64,000 bases of DNA from QHXN01 sp963785125 (GTDB lineage Bacteria; Acidobacteriota; Blastocatellia; Pyrinomonadales; Pyrinomonadaceae). Below, piece by piece: positions 25,040-33,161 of this stretch; within the stretch, counting starts at the first letter, position 1; every line of letters begins with the position of its first letter. The notes beneath the pieces are model-generated. The model was not told the DNA's origin, searched no databases, and saw nothing but the letters and a program-made list of their open reading frames with translations. Both the position numbers and the translations under genes were made by a program. The DNA lies in contig CAWATU010000006.1 of the NCBI GenBank assembly GCA_963785125.1, positions 1-64,000 on the forward strand, written 5' to 3'.

Positions 25040-25942
25040 TTAAACACTCTTTTCGCCGAGCCACTCGCCGCGGTAGACGACCTCGGCCTCGCCCGTCAGA
25101 AGCACCTCGCCGTCCTCGCGCCAGAGAACTTCGAGCAGGCCGCCGGGCATCGAGACCTTTACGTGCCGGTCTGTGTGGCCACCGACCATCGAGGCGACGG
25201 CCGCCGCAGACGCGCCTGTCCCAGAGGAGAGCGTCTCGCCCGCGCCCCGCTCCCAGACGCGCGCCTCGATGTTCCCGCGGTCTAAAACCCGAATAAATTC
25301 GACATTCGTCCGTTCGGGGAAGGCTGCGTGCGACTCGATGGTGCGGCCGAGACGGCGCCAGTCCACCTTCTCCAAATCCCTCACGAAAACGCAGCAGTTC
25401 GGGTTGCACATCTGGAGCGCAGTGACGCGGACGATCTCGCCGCCGGGAAGGGGCAGAGTGTATTCGCGCACCTCCGCGTGCGGTTCGCCGGTCAGCATCG
25501 GAATCGAGGCGCTGTCGAAACGCGGGCGCCCGATCTCGGCCTCGAAACGGAACGAGCCCGCGCCCGAACGTCCGCGCAGACGGTAGCGTTTGACGCCCGC
25601 GCGCGTCGAGAAGCGCAACTCCTCATCAGACCAGAGCCCCGCGTAGTGCAGGTACGCGGCGGCGCAGCGCGAGCCGTTGCCCGACATCGCCGCCTCGCCC
25701 CCGTCCGGGTTGAAGATGCGCAGGCGGAAGTCGGCCCCCTCCCCTTCCCCCAGAGGCTCGATGACCGCGATGCCGTCCGAGCCCGCGCCGAAGTGCCGGT
25801 CACAGACGCGTCTGACGAACTCGAAGAAGGGCTCGCCCGCGCCGACGGGCTCGAAGCCGGGGCTCAGGCCGACGCCCTTCAACTCCGCCGCCTCGAAGAC
25901 GAGGTAGTCGTTGCCGTAGCCGTGGAATTTAACGAAGCGCAT
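25040..25942 (-). CDS. dapF: Diaminopimelate epimerase family protein lacking both catalytic Cys
   Basis: 300 residues, with the DapF double-barrel layout: FVKFHGYGNDYLVF at the N-terminus, FNPDGGEAAMSGNGSRCAAA, CNPNCCVFVRD, ERTNVEFIRVL, ERGAGETLSSGTGASAA and a normal C-terminus. DapF converts LL- to meso-diaminopimelate for peptidoglycan and lysine. The two catalytic Cys, normally in MCGNG and ACGTG, are Ser here: S87 (codon TCG) and S240. Rec of the rest of the fold is good, so the homology is firm while the activity is open: a Ser-based isomerase, a different substrate, or a dead enzyme. The upstream gap is filled entirely by twelve 21-bp repeats; no Shine-Dalgarno is seen. It is downstream of dacB on the same strand. 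Confidence 0.85.
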   Translation of the reverse strand: MRFVKFHGYGNDYLVFEAAELKGVGLSPGFEPVGAGEPFFEFVRRVCDRHFGAGSDGIAVIEPLGEGEGADFRLRIFNPDGGEAAMSGNGSRCAAAYLHYAGLWSDEELRFSTRAGVKRYRLRGRSGAGSFRFEAEIGRPRFDSASIPMLTGEPHAEVREYTLPLPGGEIVRVTALQMCNPNCCVFVRDLEKVDWRRLGRTIESHAAFPERTNVEFIRVLDRGNIEARVWERGAGETLSSGTGASAAAVASMVGGHTDRHVKVSMPGGLLEVLWREDGEVLLTGEAEVVYRGEWLGEKSV

Positions 25943-25950
25943 ACGATTTC

Positions 25951-26202
25951 AAGGCTCAACTTTCATCCTCTGAAGGCCAAACTTCACCCTCCGAGGCTCG
26001 ACGTTCCGCCTCCGAGGCGAAAGTTTCAGCTTCAAAAGCCCAAATTTCCATCTGGGAGAGGGAAATTTCCGTCTTTGAACCCCAGCGTTGAGGTTCAAAA
26101 GTGGAAATTTCCCTCTCTGAGACGGAACGTTGGGGTTTGAAAGCGGAACGTTCCGTCTTCAAACCCCAATTCCCCGCCTTTTACGCTCAAACTTCGCCCC
26201 TC
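25951..26202. repeat. Twelve uninterrupted 21-bp repeats filling the dacB-dapF gap
   Basis: Units start at 25951, 25972, 25993, 26014, 26035, 26056, 26077, 26098, 26119, 26140, 26161 and 26182, each exactly 21 nt. The consensus is roughly RAGNC-NNAANNTTNC-NNNYY, with a central palindrome that varies: GGAAATTTCC (units 6 and 8), GGAACGTTCC (unit 10), AACGTT (unit 9), AAGTTT, AAATTT. No insertion or deletion occurs in 252 bp, although sequence identity is low. The array ends at the dacB stop codon and 8 nt before the dapF ATG. Because 21 is divisible by 3, an open frame with a seven-residue repeat results on the minus strand, which I consider incidental. Confidence 0.85.
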
Positions 26203-27913
26203 AAGAACGCCCGGCGAAGGAGGCGAGCAGGACGGCGATGGCGTCGGTGAAGTCCGTGCGCGGATTGGCGTCCCGGGGCGGGTTGTTAATCATCAGCGAG
26301 AAGACGAGCCGCTCGCCCGAGGCGCTGAAGAGATAGCCGGAGAGCGAGGTCGCCGTCCCGAGCGTGCCCGTCTTCGCGCGCACGTTCCCCTGCGCGGGCG
26401 TGCCCTTCATGCGGTTGCGGAGCGTCCCGTCCACGCCCGCGACGGGCAGCGACAGACGGAACTCGGAGCCGAAGCGGTGGCGGTTCATGTAGACGAGCAG
26501 TTGGAGCGTCGTCTCGGCCGTGACGAGGTCTGAGCGCGAGAGGCCCGAGCCGTCGTTCATGACGAGACCCGAAGGGTCGATGCCGGCCTGCGTCAGAAAG
26601 TTCTGGACGACCTTCTCGCCCGCGTCCTCGCTCGAAAGCTTCGGGTCGGGCGAGTTCGAGAGCTTACCCAACGTGCGGAGCAGAAGCTCCGCGTAGAGGT
26701 TCTGGCTCGGCTTCATAACTTGCGCGGCGATGACCGAGAGCGGCGGCGACTTGCGCGCGGCAATCTCGACTAAAGAAGAGACGGGCAGCGGCTTCTCCGC
26801 GCGGCCCACGGCGTCCACGGTGCGCGTCTGGCCGGTGAAGACGACGCCGCGCCGTTCGAGCGCCGCGCGCAGCATCGTGGCGAAGAGCAACGCCGGGCGC
26901 GAGACGGCGAGGCTCGCCGTGTAGCCGCGGTCGTCCAGGGCCAGGCGCCCGCGTATCTCGATGGTGTTCTGGCCGAGCGCACGATTGACGCTCAGGTCGC
27001 GCTTCGTGCCGCGCTCGCTTGTGGTCGTGCGGTCGATGACGGTGACGAGCGGGGTCGAAGGCCCGAGCGTGATGCGCGCCGGGGAGCCCACCGAAGCGCC
27101 GGGCTTGACGGAGAGATCGACCGAGTTGTCGTTGACCGTGAGCGCAGAGACCTCGGCGCCGTAGTACCACTGTAGGTCGTCCCACTCCCAGCCGGACGGA
27201 ACGGGCCCGCCCGTGAAGTAGCTCTCGTCGCCGACGAGGTCGCCTTCGACGCGTCGGACGCCCGCCGCATGGATGTCGGCGGCCAGCGCGTCGATGGCAA
27301 GGGAGTAGTCTGCGTTCCCTTCGGGGTTGAAGCGTGTGGCGAAGGAAGGGTCGCCGCGGCCGTAGACGACGAGGTCGCCGCGCACCGTGCCCGCGGCGTC
27401 GGGCCGCGCGGGCGCGTAGACGGACGTGATGAAGCGGTAGTCCGGCGTCAGGCGGTCGAGCGCCGCGGCCACGGTGAAGAGCTTCATGTTCGACGCGGGC
27501 TGCATCCACTTGCGCGCGTCCTGCTCGAAGAGCACGCGCCCTGTGTCGAGCGAGGCGACCTTGACCGCGACGCGCGACGCGGCGAACTCGGGCCGCGCTA
27601 CAAGGTCGCGGAGGCGCCCGCGCAACTCTTCGAGCGTCTGCGGCGCAACGGGTGCCGGAGTCGGCCGCGGAGTCGGAGTCGGAGTCGGAGTGGGCGTCTG
27701 TGACGCGGCGGGCGTTGGCTGTGGGCGCGCGGGCGTCGTTTGCGTGCTCGCGGGCGTCGGCGTCGGCGTGGGCCTGACTGCGGGTGTCTGCGGCGCGGCG
27801 CGGCGCTCGCGCGTCTGGTTCTGCGCGCCGAGGACGCGGCCTGAGGGCGCGGCGACGGTCAGCGAAATGAGTAGGAGAGATGCTAAGAGAGACCGTGTAC
27901 GGGCGGGCTTCAT
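26201..27913 (-). CDS. dacB: D-alanyl-D-alanine carboxypeptidase/endopeptidase (PBP4, peptidase S13)
   Basis: 570 residues, longer than E. coli DacB (477) because of a Pro/Thr-rich linker at about 40-90 (PTPTPTPTPRPTPAP) after the signal peptide. Catalytic motifs: S141-x-x-K144 in PASNMKLFT, SQN near 402 in KPSQNLYAEL, and KTG at 514-516 in RAKTGTLG; DGSGLSR is also typical of the family. It trims or opens peptide cross-links in the periplasm. Its stop codon touches the 21-bp repeat array, and dapF follows on the same strand, a cell-wall pairing. Confidence 0.93.
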   Translation of the reverse strand: MKPARTRSLLASLLLISLTVAAPSGRVLGAQNQTRERRAAPQTPAVRPTPTPTPASTQTTPARPQPTPAASQTPTPTPTPTPRPTPAPVAPQTLEELRGRLRDLVARPEFAASRVAVKVASLDTGRVLFEQDARKWMQPASNMKLFTVAAALDRLTPDYRFITSVYAPARPDAAGTVRGDLVVYGRGDPSFATRFNPEGNADYSLAIDALAADIHAAGVRRVEGDLVGDESYFTGGPVPSGWEWDDLQWYYGAEVSALTVNDNSVDLSVKPGASVGSPARITLGPSTPLVTVIDRTTTSERGTKRDLSVNRALGQNTIEIRGRLALDDRGYTASLAVSRPALLFATMLRAALERRGVVFTGQTRTVDAVGRAEKPLPVSSLVEIAARKSPPLSVIAAQVMKPSQNLYAELLLRTLGKLSNSPDPKLSSEDAGEKVVQNFLTQAGIDPSGLVMNDGSGLSRSDLVTAETTLQLLVYMNRHRFGSEFRLSLPVAGVDGTLRNRMKGTPAQGNVRAKTGTLGTATSLSGYLFSASGERLVFSLMINNPPRDANPRTDFTDAIAVLLASFAGRS

Positions 27914-28330
27914 GTCTGTTCTTCACGCCCGAAGGCGCGGCGCTTTCACCTCCTTAGGGTTCGACGCAGTCTGAAGGAAACGGCGCGATTCGGCAAGCAG
28001 GCGGCCCCCAAGTCCGCGGCGAGTACGAAACGATGAACGCCACCTCAATCTTATTTTATTTGATTGTTTGAATCACCTTTCCAAATTTTCCAAGTTCACG
28101 CCGTCCCTTCCCGACCCGCGGATTTCTTCTCCGACGGAAAGCCGAGACATCCCAACGGTCGTACGCGCGGGCATGGGGATTGCCCCTTGAGTACGCCACA
28201 GGCTCGGGGAAGACGAAACCGATTTTTCCCCCGCCGACGAATCCAAATAGCTGTACACACACATAACGGACGCCGACGGCCCGGCGGCGGGCGTGTCGGC
28301 CGAGGTGTGTCAACAAGGAGAGTTAAGCAA
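27914..28330. other. Divergent intergenic region and long leader of the second receptor gene
   Basis: 417 nt between dacB and the Oar-like receptor. An A/T-rich patch (about 28040-28110) is a likely promoter area but has no good -35/-10 pair. Downstream the sequence is GC-rich, with GGGCA-TGGGGA-TTGCCC near 28169 as the clearest stem. No riboswitch class was recognised. Confidence 0.35.
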
Positions 28331-31300
28331 ATGAGAAGATTTACCTCAGTCGTCTTCGTGCTCCTGCTCGGCGCCGCGGCTGCGTTCGCGCAGACGACCT
28401 CCTCGGAGGTCAACGGCACGGTGAAAGACGAAGCAGGGGCGGCCATCGCGGGCGCGACCGTCCGCCTCATCGACGACGCAACGAAGTCCGAGCAGAGCGC
28501 CGTGGCGAGCGACTCCGGCACGTACCGCTTCGCCAACGTCCGCCCCGGCACGTACACCATCGTCGCCGAGCAGCCGGGCTTCAAGCGTCAGGAGATTCAG
28601 AGCGTCAAGGTTGACGTGGGCATCCCGGCCACGGTCAACCTCGCGCTCGCGCCGGGCGAGGTCACCGAGACGGTGACGATCACCGGCGGCGACGCACAGG
28701 CCGTCATCAACAGCACGAACGCCGAGCTTTCGACGACGGTCGGGCAGCGCCAGATCAACGACCTGCCGCTGAACGGCCGCAACCCGCTCGACCTCGCCGC
28801 GCTCCAGCCCGGCGTGGCCGCTGGCGCAGCGAACCGCTCGGCCACCATCAACGGCCAGCGCGGCACGTTCTCCAACATCACCTGGGACGGCATCAACATC
28901 AACGACCCTTACATCCGTGAGGACAGCCTCTTCGGCGCGGCCGGCCAGAGCGTGCCGGGCGTCGCCGAGTTCACGCTCACGTCGCAGAACGCGGGGCCGG
29001 GCGACGGCCTCGGCGTCGCACAGGTCAAGCTCGTCACGCCGCGCGGCGCGAGCGAGTACCACGGCTCCTTCTTCGAGTACCACCGCAACGCCGCGCTCGA
29101 CGCCAACACCTTCTTCAATAACGCCAACGGCGTCGGCAAGCCGCAGCTCATCCGCAATCAGTTCGGCGTCAACATCGGCGGCCCCTTCGTCCTGCCGCGC
29201 TTCGGCGAGGGCGGCGACCACACGATGGGCCGCAACAAGCTCTTCTTCTACGGCTACTATGAGGGCACCATCGAGCGCACGGGCGTCGAGATCGACACCA
29301 CGGTGCTGACGCAGGCGGCGCGCTCGGGGCTCTTCACCTACCGCCGCGCCGACAACAACCAGCTCCAGACCATCAACCTTCTGTCGCTCACGGGCAGCGG
29401 CGTCAACCCGCTCGCGCAGCAGCTCGTCGGGCTCACCCCGCTGCCGAACGACCTCTCGGTCGGCGACACTCGCAACTACGCCGGGTTCAACTTCAACAGC
29501 CCCGGCGGCAGCGACGCGCACCTCTGGGGCTTCCGCATCGACTACGACCACAGCGAGCGCCATCGCTTCGAGGTCATCTGGAGCCAGTTCCACTTCGACC
29601 TGCCGAACGACCCGTTCAACGTCATCGGCGAGCCCTTCCCCGGTCTGCCCGGCGGCGGTCAGCGCTCGATCCGGCCGCGCCTCTCGACCGCCTGGAACTG
29701 GACGCCGAGCGCGTCGCTCAACAACGAGCTGCGCTTCGGCTTCTTCAAGACCAACCCGAAATTCACCACCGCCGAACAGAGCCGCAGCTACCAGGTCACG
29801 TTCCCGCTCATCACCGACCCCGAGCAGAACTTCCAGCCGCAGGGGCGCAACGTGGCGACCTACGAGGTCATGGACAACGCGGGCAAGGCTTGGGGCTCAC
29901 ACTTCATCCAGTTCGGCGGCAACTTCCGCTACGTCTTCGTTGACCCGTTCAACTTCGGCGGCGTCATCCCGCAGTACACCGTCGGCTTCAACGGCGTGAC
30001 GACGACGAACCCGCTCGAAGACGTGGCCTTCCCCGGCGGCATCTCCGAGACCGACTTCGGGACGGCGACGAGCATCCTCTCCATCCTGACCGGCTCCATC
30101 GCCAGCGGCACGCAGACCTTCAACGCCGCCAGCCAGACGAGCGGCTTCGTGCCCGGTCAGATTCAGCAGAACAAGTACCGCAACTGGAACCTCGGCGCCT
30201 ACGTCGGCGACTCCTACCGTCTCCGCGAGAACCTGACCGTCAACCTCGGCGTGCGCTACGAGTTCATCTCGGTGCCGAAGGACGTGTCGGGGCTGAGCCT
30301 GCTGCCGCGCGGCGGCACCGAGTCGCTGCTCGACCGCAACGCGGTCATCGACTTCGCCTCGGGCGGCGGTCGCCCGTTCTTCAACAACGACTTCAACAAC
30401 TTCGCCCCGACGGCGAGCTTCGCCTGGGACCCGTTCCGCGACGGCAAGACCTCGATCCGCGGCGGCTACGGCATCTCCTACGTCATCGACAACAGCATCA
30501 CGACCATCCAGAACGCCGCGGCCTTCGGCAACGACGGCCTCTCGACGACCATCACCGACAACGAGGTCTCGGGCAGCATCAGCAACCCGTCGCCCATCAC
30601 CGCGCCCACGTTCGTGGTGCCGCGCACCACGCGCCAGAGCTTCGAGGAGAATCTGGCCTCGGCGATCTTCGCCATCGACCCGAACCTGCGCACGCCCTAC
30701 GTGCAGCAGTGGAACATCGGCTTCGAGCGCGAGATCATGCGCAACACCGCCTTCGAGCTGCGCTACGTCGGCAACCGCGGGACGAAGCTGACGCGCGCCA
30801 TCGACCTCAACCAGCAGCGCATCCAGAACGGCGGCTTCCTGGCGGACTTCAACCGCGCGCAGTTCAACATCAACAACTGCGGCGGGAACCCGAACCCGAC
30901 AGCCGCGCAGTGCCCCGGCCGCCAGCCGCTCCAGGTGCTCCCGAACTTCGGCCCGTTCGCCTTCTTCTCGACGACGCCGATCCGCACGGGCCAGCCCGCG
31001 GCGCTGCTCGACTTCTACATCCAGAACAAGGACTTCTTCTTCCCCGAGTACGGCGGGTTCGGCACCATCCCGATCTCGACGTTCCTGCCGAACCCGAACA
31101 CCTATGCCGCCGACCTCGTGAGCAACGGGTCGTTCTCGACCTATCACGCGCTCCAGGCCGAGGTGCGCCGCCGCTACTCGGGCGGGCTCGACTTCCAGGC
31201 CAACTACACCTGGTCGAAGAACCTGACCGACTACGAGGGCGGGCAGGCCAACTTCGAGGCGTTCCAGGACCTGACGCAGGGCGCCATCCTTGAGAAGCGT

Positions 31301-31942
31301 CGGGGCCGCAACGACCTGACGCACATCTTCAAGGCCAACGCCGGCTACGAGCTGCCGTTCGGCCCCGGCAAGCGCTGGATGTCGAGCGGCTTCGCGTCGA
31401 AGGCGTTCGGCGGCATCAAGCTGACGGGCATCTTCGTCGCGCAGTCGGGCCGTCCCGTCTCCGTCGTCTCGCTGCTCCAGACGCTCAACCGCGGCTCGCG
31501 CGCGAACCGCAACACGGTGGACTCGACGCTCTCGAACTCCGAGTTGCAGGAGCGCACCGGCCTCTTCTACGACCCGACGACGGGCCGCCCGCTGCTCTTT
31601 GACCCGACGCTCATCGCGGCCGTGCGCGCCAACCCGTACAGCAACGCGTTCCTGACCAACCCGCAGCCGGGTCGCGCCGGCAGCCTCGGCCTGACGCCCG
31701 TCAGCGGCCCCGGCTACTGGAACGTAGACTTCGGTCTTATCAAGCGCACGTCCATCACCGAGAGGGTCAATCTGGAGTTCCGGGGCGAGGCGTTCAACGT
31801 CTTCAACCACACAAACTTCTTCATCCCCGTCGATGCGGCGACGGAGATGGTGAGGGAGAACATCAACAGCGCGACGTTCGGGCAGATCACACAGACGTTC
31901 GACCCGCGCATCCTCCAGTTCGCCGTCAAGCTGAACTTCTAA
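28331..31942 (+). CDS. Oar-like TonB-dependent outer-membrane receptor
   Basis: 1203 residues from ATG 28331, which begins the signal peptide MRRFTSVVFVLLLGAAAAFA and has AAGGAG about 10 nt upstream; an open frame extends 89 codons further but is GC-rich leader. An N-terminal carboxypeptidase-regulatory domain (about 24-110: VNGTVKDEAGAAIAGATVRL), a plug (NDLPLNGRNPLDLAALQPGV, TINGQRGTFSNITWDGI) and a barrel ending in ILQFAVKLNF follow. Role: TonB-driven import of an unknown large substrate. A 20-bp terminator stem and a truncated gene of a secreted-protein family follow. Confidence 0.92.
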   Translation: MRRFTSVVFVLLLGAAAAFAQTTSSEVNGTVKDEAGAAIAGATVRLIDDATKSEQSAVASDSGTYRFANVRPGTYTIVAEQPGFKRQEIQSVKVDVGIPATVNLALAPGEVTETVTITGGDAQAVINSTNAELSTTVGQRQINDLPLNGRNPLDLAALQPGVAAGAANRSATINGQRGTFSNITWDGININDPYIREDSLFGAAGQSVPGVAEFTLTSQNAGPGDGLGVAQVKLVTPRGASEYHGSFFEYHRNAALDANTFFNNANGVGKPQLIRNQFGVNIGGPFVLPRFGEGGDHTMGRNKLFFYGYYEGTIERTGVEIDTTVLTQAARSGLFTYRRADNNQLQTINLLSLTGSGVNPLAQQLVGLTPLPNDLSVGDTRNYAGFNFNSPGGSDAHLWGFRIDYDHSERHRFEVIWSQFHFDLPNDPFNVIGEPFPGLPGGGQRSIRPRLSTAWNWTPSASLNNELRFGFFKTNPKFTTAEQSRSYQVTFPLITDPEQNFQPQGRNVATYEVMDNAGKAWGSHFIQFGGNFRYVFVDPFNFGGVIPQYTVGFNGVTTTNPLEDVAFPGGISETDFGTATSILSILTGSIASGTQTFNAASQTSGFVPGQIQQNKYRNWNLGAYVGDSYRLRENLTVNLGVRYEFISVPKDVSGLSLLPRGGTESLLDRNAVIDFASGGGRPFFNNDFNNFAPTASFAWDPFRDGKTSIRGGYGISYVIDNSITTIQNAAAFGNDGLSTTITDNEVSGSISNPSPITAPTFVVPRTTRQSFEENLASAIFAIDPNLRTPYVQQWNIGFEREIMRNTAFELRYVGNRGTKLTRAIDLNQQRIQNGGFLADFNRAQFNINNCGGNPNPTAAQCPGRQPLQVLPNFGPFAFFSTTPIRTGQPAALLDFYIQNKDFFFPEYGGFGTIPISTFLPNPNTYAADLVSNGSFSTYHALQAEVRRRYSGGLDFQANYTWSKNLTDYEGGQANFEAFQDLTQGAILEKRRGRNDLTHIFKANAGYELPFGPGKRWMSSGFASKAFGGIKLTGIFVAQSGRPVSVVSLLQTLNRGSRANRNTVDSTLSNSELQERTGLFYDPTTGRPLLFDPTLIAAVRANPYSNAFLTNPQPGRAGSLGLTPVSGPGYWNVDFGLIKRTSITERVNLEFRGEAFNVFNHTNFFIPVDAATEMVRENINSATFGQITQTFDPRILQFAVKLNF

Positions 31943-31975
31943 AGGTTCGGCAACAACGCGCGAGACCTGAAGTGA

Positions 31976-32022
31976 CCAATGGCCGCGCGAGACCCCTTTG
32001 CAGGGTCTCGCGCGGCCGTTGG
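31976..32022 (+). terminator. Terminator of the second receptor gene
   Basis: Positions 31976-31995 pair with 32003-32022 over 20 bp with one T-G wobble; loop CTTTGCA. There is no long T-tract. Confidence 0.7.
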
Positions 32023-32065
32023 CGTAAAGCCTCTCCCCTTCCCACAACAAACTACGGAGGAACTG

Positions 32066-32269
32066 ATGCACGACCAAAGACTACGTGTCGCGCTCGCCGC
32101 CGCGAACGCGGGCGCGCAGGAGAAGCTGAAACCGGAGGAGGTCGTCGCCAGACACCTCGAAGCCGTCGGCGCAGCCGAAGCGCGCTCGCCGCAACGTTCG
32201 CGCGTCGTCGCGGGTGGGACGCGAATCGAGGTGAAGGCCGGCGGCCGCGGCCGTGGCGACGGACATTAG
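32066..32269 (+). pseudogene. N-terminal remnant of a secreted EVVARHL-type protein
   Basis: A strong ribosome site (CGGAGGAACTG) precedes ATG 32066. The 67 codons give a short signal-like start, then QEKLKPEEVVARHLEAVG and RSRVVAGGTRIEVKAGGRG, and a stop. The block KPEEVVARHLEAVG-x-AEAR is, from memory, the mature N-terminus of a family of secreted Acidobacteriota proteins of about 250 residues, so most of the gene appears to be missing. Downstream (32270-32335) only hairpin-forming sequence is seen. A genuine short protein remains possible. Confidence 0.5.
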
Positions 32270-32335
32270 CCGGGGATGAGCCGAAGGCGCGTGAGCGCCG
32301 ACGCGAGCCCCGGTCAGTCGTCGATAAAAATGTGA

Positions 32336-32389
32336 GAGCCCCGGAGGGACGAAGGACGCGTCACACGTTCCTTCGTCCCTCCGGGGCTC
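32336..32389. terminator. 21-bp perfect hairpin
   Basis: Positions 32336-32356 (GAGCCCCGGAGGGACGAAGG plus A) and 32369-32389 are perfect inverted copies with a 12-nt loop. It lies between the convergent gene remnant and the L,D-transpeptidase gene and is followed directly by a heptamer array. Confidence 0.75.
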
Positions 32390-32391
32390 AA

Positions 32392-32426
32392 CTGCCTACT
32401 GCCATCTGCCTACTGCCTACTGCCTC
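32392..32426. repeat. Tandem heptamer array CTGCCTA
   Basis: Five units: CTGCCTA, CTGCCAT, CTGCCTA, CTGCCTA, CTGCCTC. The array runs into the TGA stop codon (32425-32427) of the minus-strand L,D-transpeptidase gene. The same heptamer occurs at 34167-34282 and 62378-62405. Confidence 0.8.
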
Positions 32427-33108
32427 ACGGCAGGATGCGGACGGGCGTGCCCGCCGGGAGTGTGTCGAACAGCTCTTTAATCTCGGGGTTCTCTAACGCG
32501 ACGCAGCCGAACGTCCAGTCGCGTCCGGTGCCGCCGCCGTGGATAAAGATTTCGCCGCCGAGCGTCGTGTTCCAGAGCGGGCAACGCCCGGCCGCGAGCG
32601 AGCGCGTAATGCTCCTGTGCTGCGCCCGCGTGATGAGCCCCTCGCGCAGACCGCGCTCGGCGTCCTCCGCGTTCGGGTAGGTCAGACCGAGCGACAGGTA
32701 GAAGTTACTCTTCGGGTTCTTCATACAGACCGTGTACTCGCCCTCCGGCGTCCGCCCGTCGCCCTGCCTCACCTTATCGCCCTCCGGCTCGAAGCCAAGC
32801 GCCACACGCCGCACGCGCACCACCTCGCCACCCGCATAGAGCCTCAGACGCCGCGCCCCCTTCTCGACCACCACCCGCGGCTCCGAGAGCGGCAACTTCA
32901 GCGGTCGAAGGTTCACCTCCTCCTCTTCCCTCGTTAACGGCGCAACGCCGTCGGGGACGGACACCGGCGCAGGCGCCGGAGACGAGCCCGCGGACGCGTT
33001 GGTTCCGGCCCGTGCCGTCTGCGCCCCGCGCGCCCCGCACGCCGCGCCCAACGCGACGCACGCACCCGCGAGAAGCAAGAAGAGAAGGCCGCTACCGTTC
33101 GTCATCAT
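32425..33108 (-). CDS. L,D-transpeptidase (YkuD/ErfK family)
   Basis: 227 residues. A signal sequence with a possible lipobox (LGAAC, Cys near 24) precedes a YkuD domain at about 80-227: KGARRLRLYAGGEVVRV, GDGRTPEGEYTVC and the active-site block IFIHGGGTGRDWTFGCVAL with the catalytic Cys. Such enzymes make 3-3 cross-links in peptidoglycan or attach lipoproteins to it. ATG 33108 and 33105 are adjacent alternatives. It lies 53 nt after the heptose kinase gene on the same strand, so it may belong to the envelope operon 35599-32425. The stop codon overlaps a heptamer array. Confidence 0.9.
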   Translation of the reverse strand: MMTNGSGLLFLLLAGACVALGAACGARGAQTARAGTNASAGSSPAPAPVSVPDGVAPLTREEEEVNLRPLKLPLSEPRVVVEKGARRLRLYAGGEVVRVRRVALGFEPEGDKVRQGDGRTPEGEYTVCMKNPKSNFYLSLGLTYPNAEDAERGLREGLITRAQHRSITRSLAAGRCPLWNTTLGGEIFIHGGGTGRDWTFGCVALENPEIKELFDTLPAGTPVRILP

Positions 33109-33161
33109 TGTTCCTTAAACCTCCGACGCTCTGATGCACACACGCGGGCCGAAGGTTTTCA

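Noticed and set aside
25956..26162. 68-codon open frame with a seven-residue repeat
   Set aside because: The seven-residue period is a direct result of the 21-bp DNA repeat; the start would be TTG without a ribosome site, and the array fits exactly between two genes.
27914..28330. Cobalamin or c-di-GMP riboswitch before the second receptor gene
   Set aside because: A GCCACAGG...GGGGAAG string is reminiscent of the cobalamin element, but the order and the other conserved blocks are missing.
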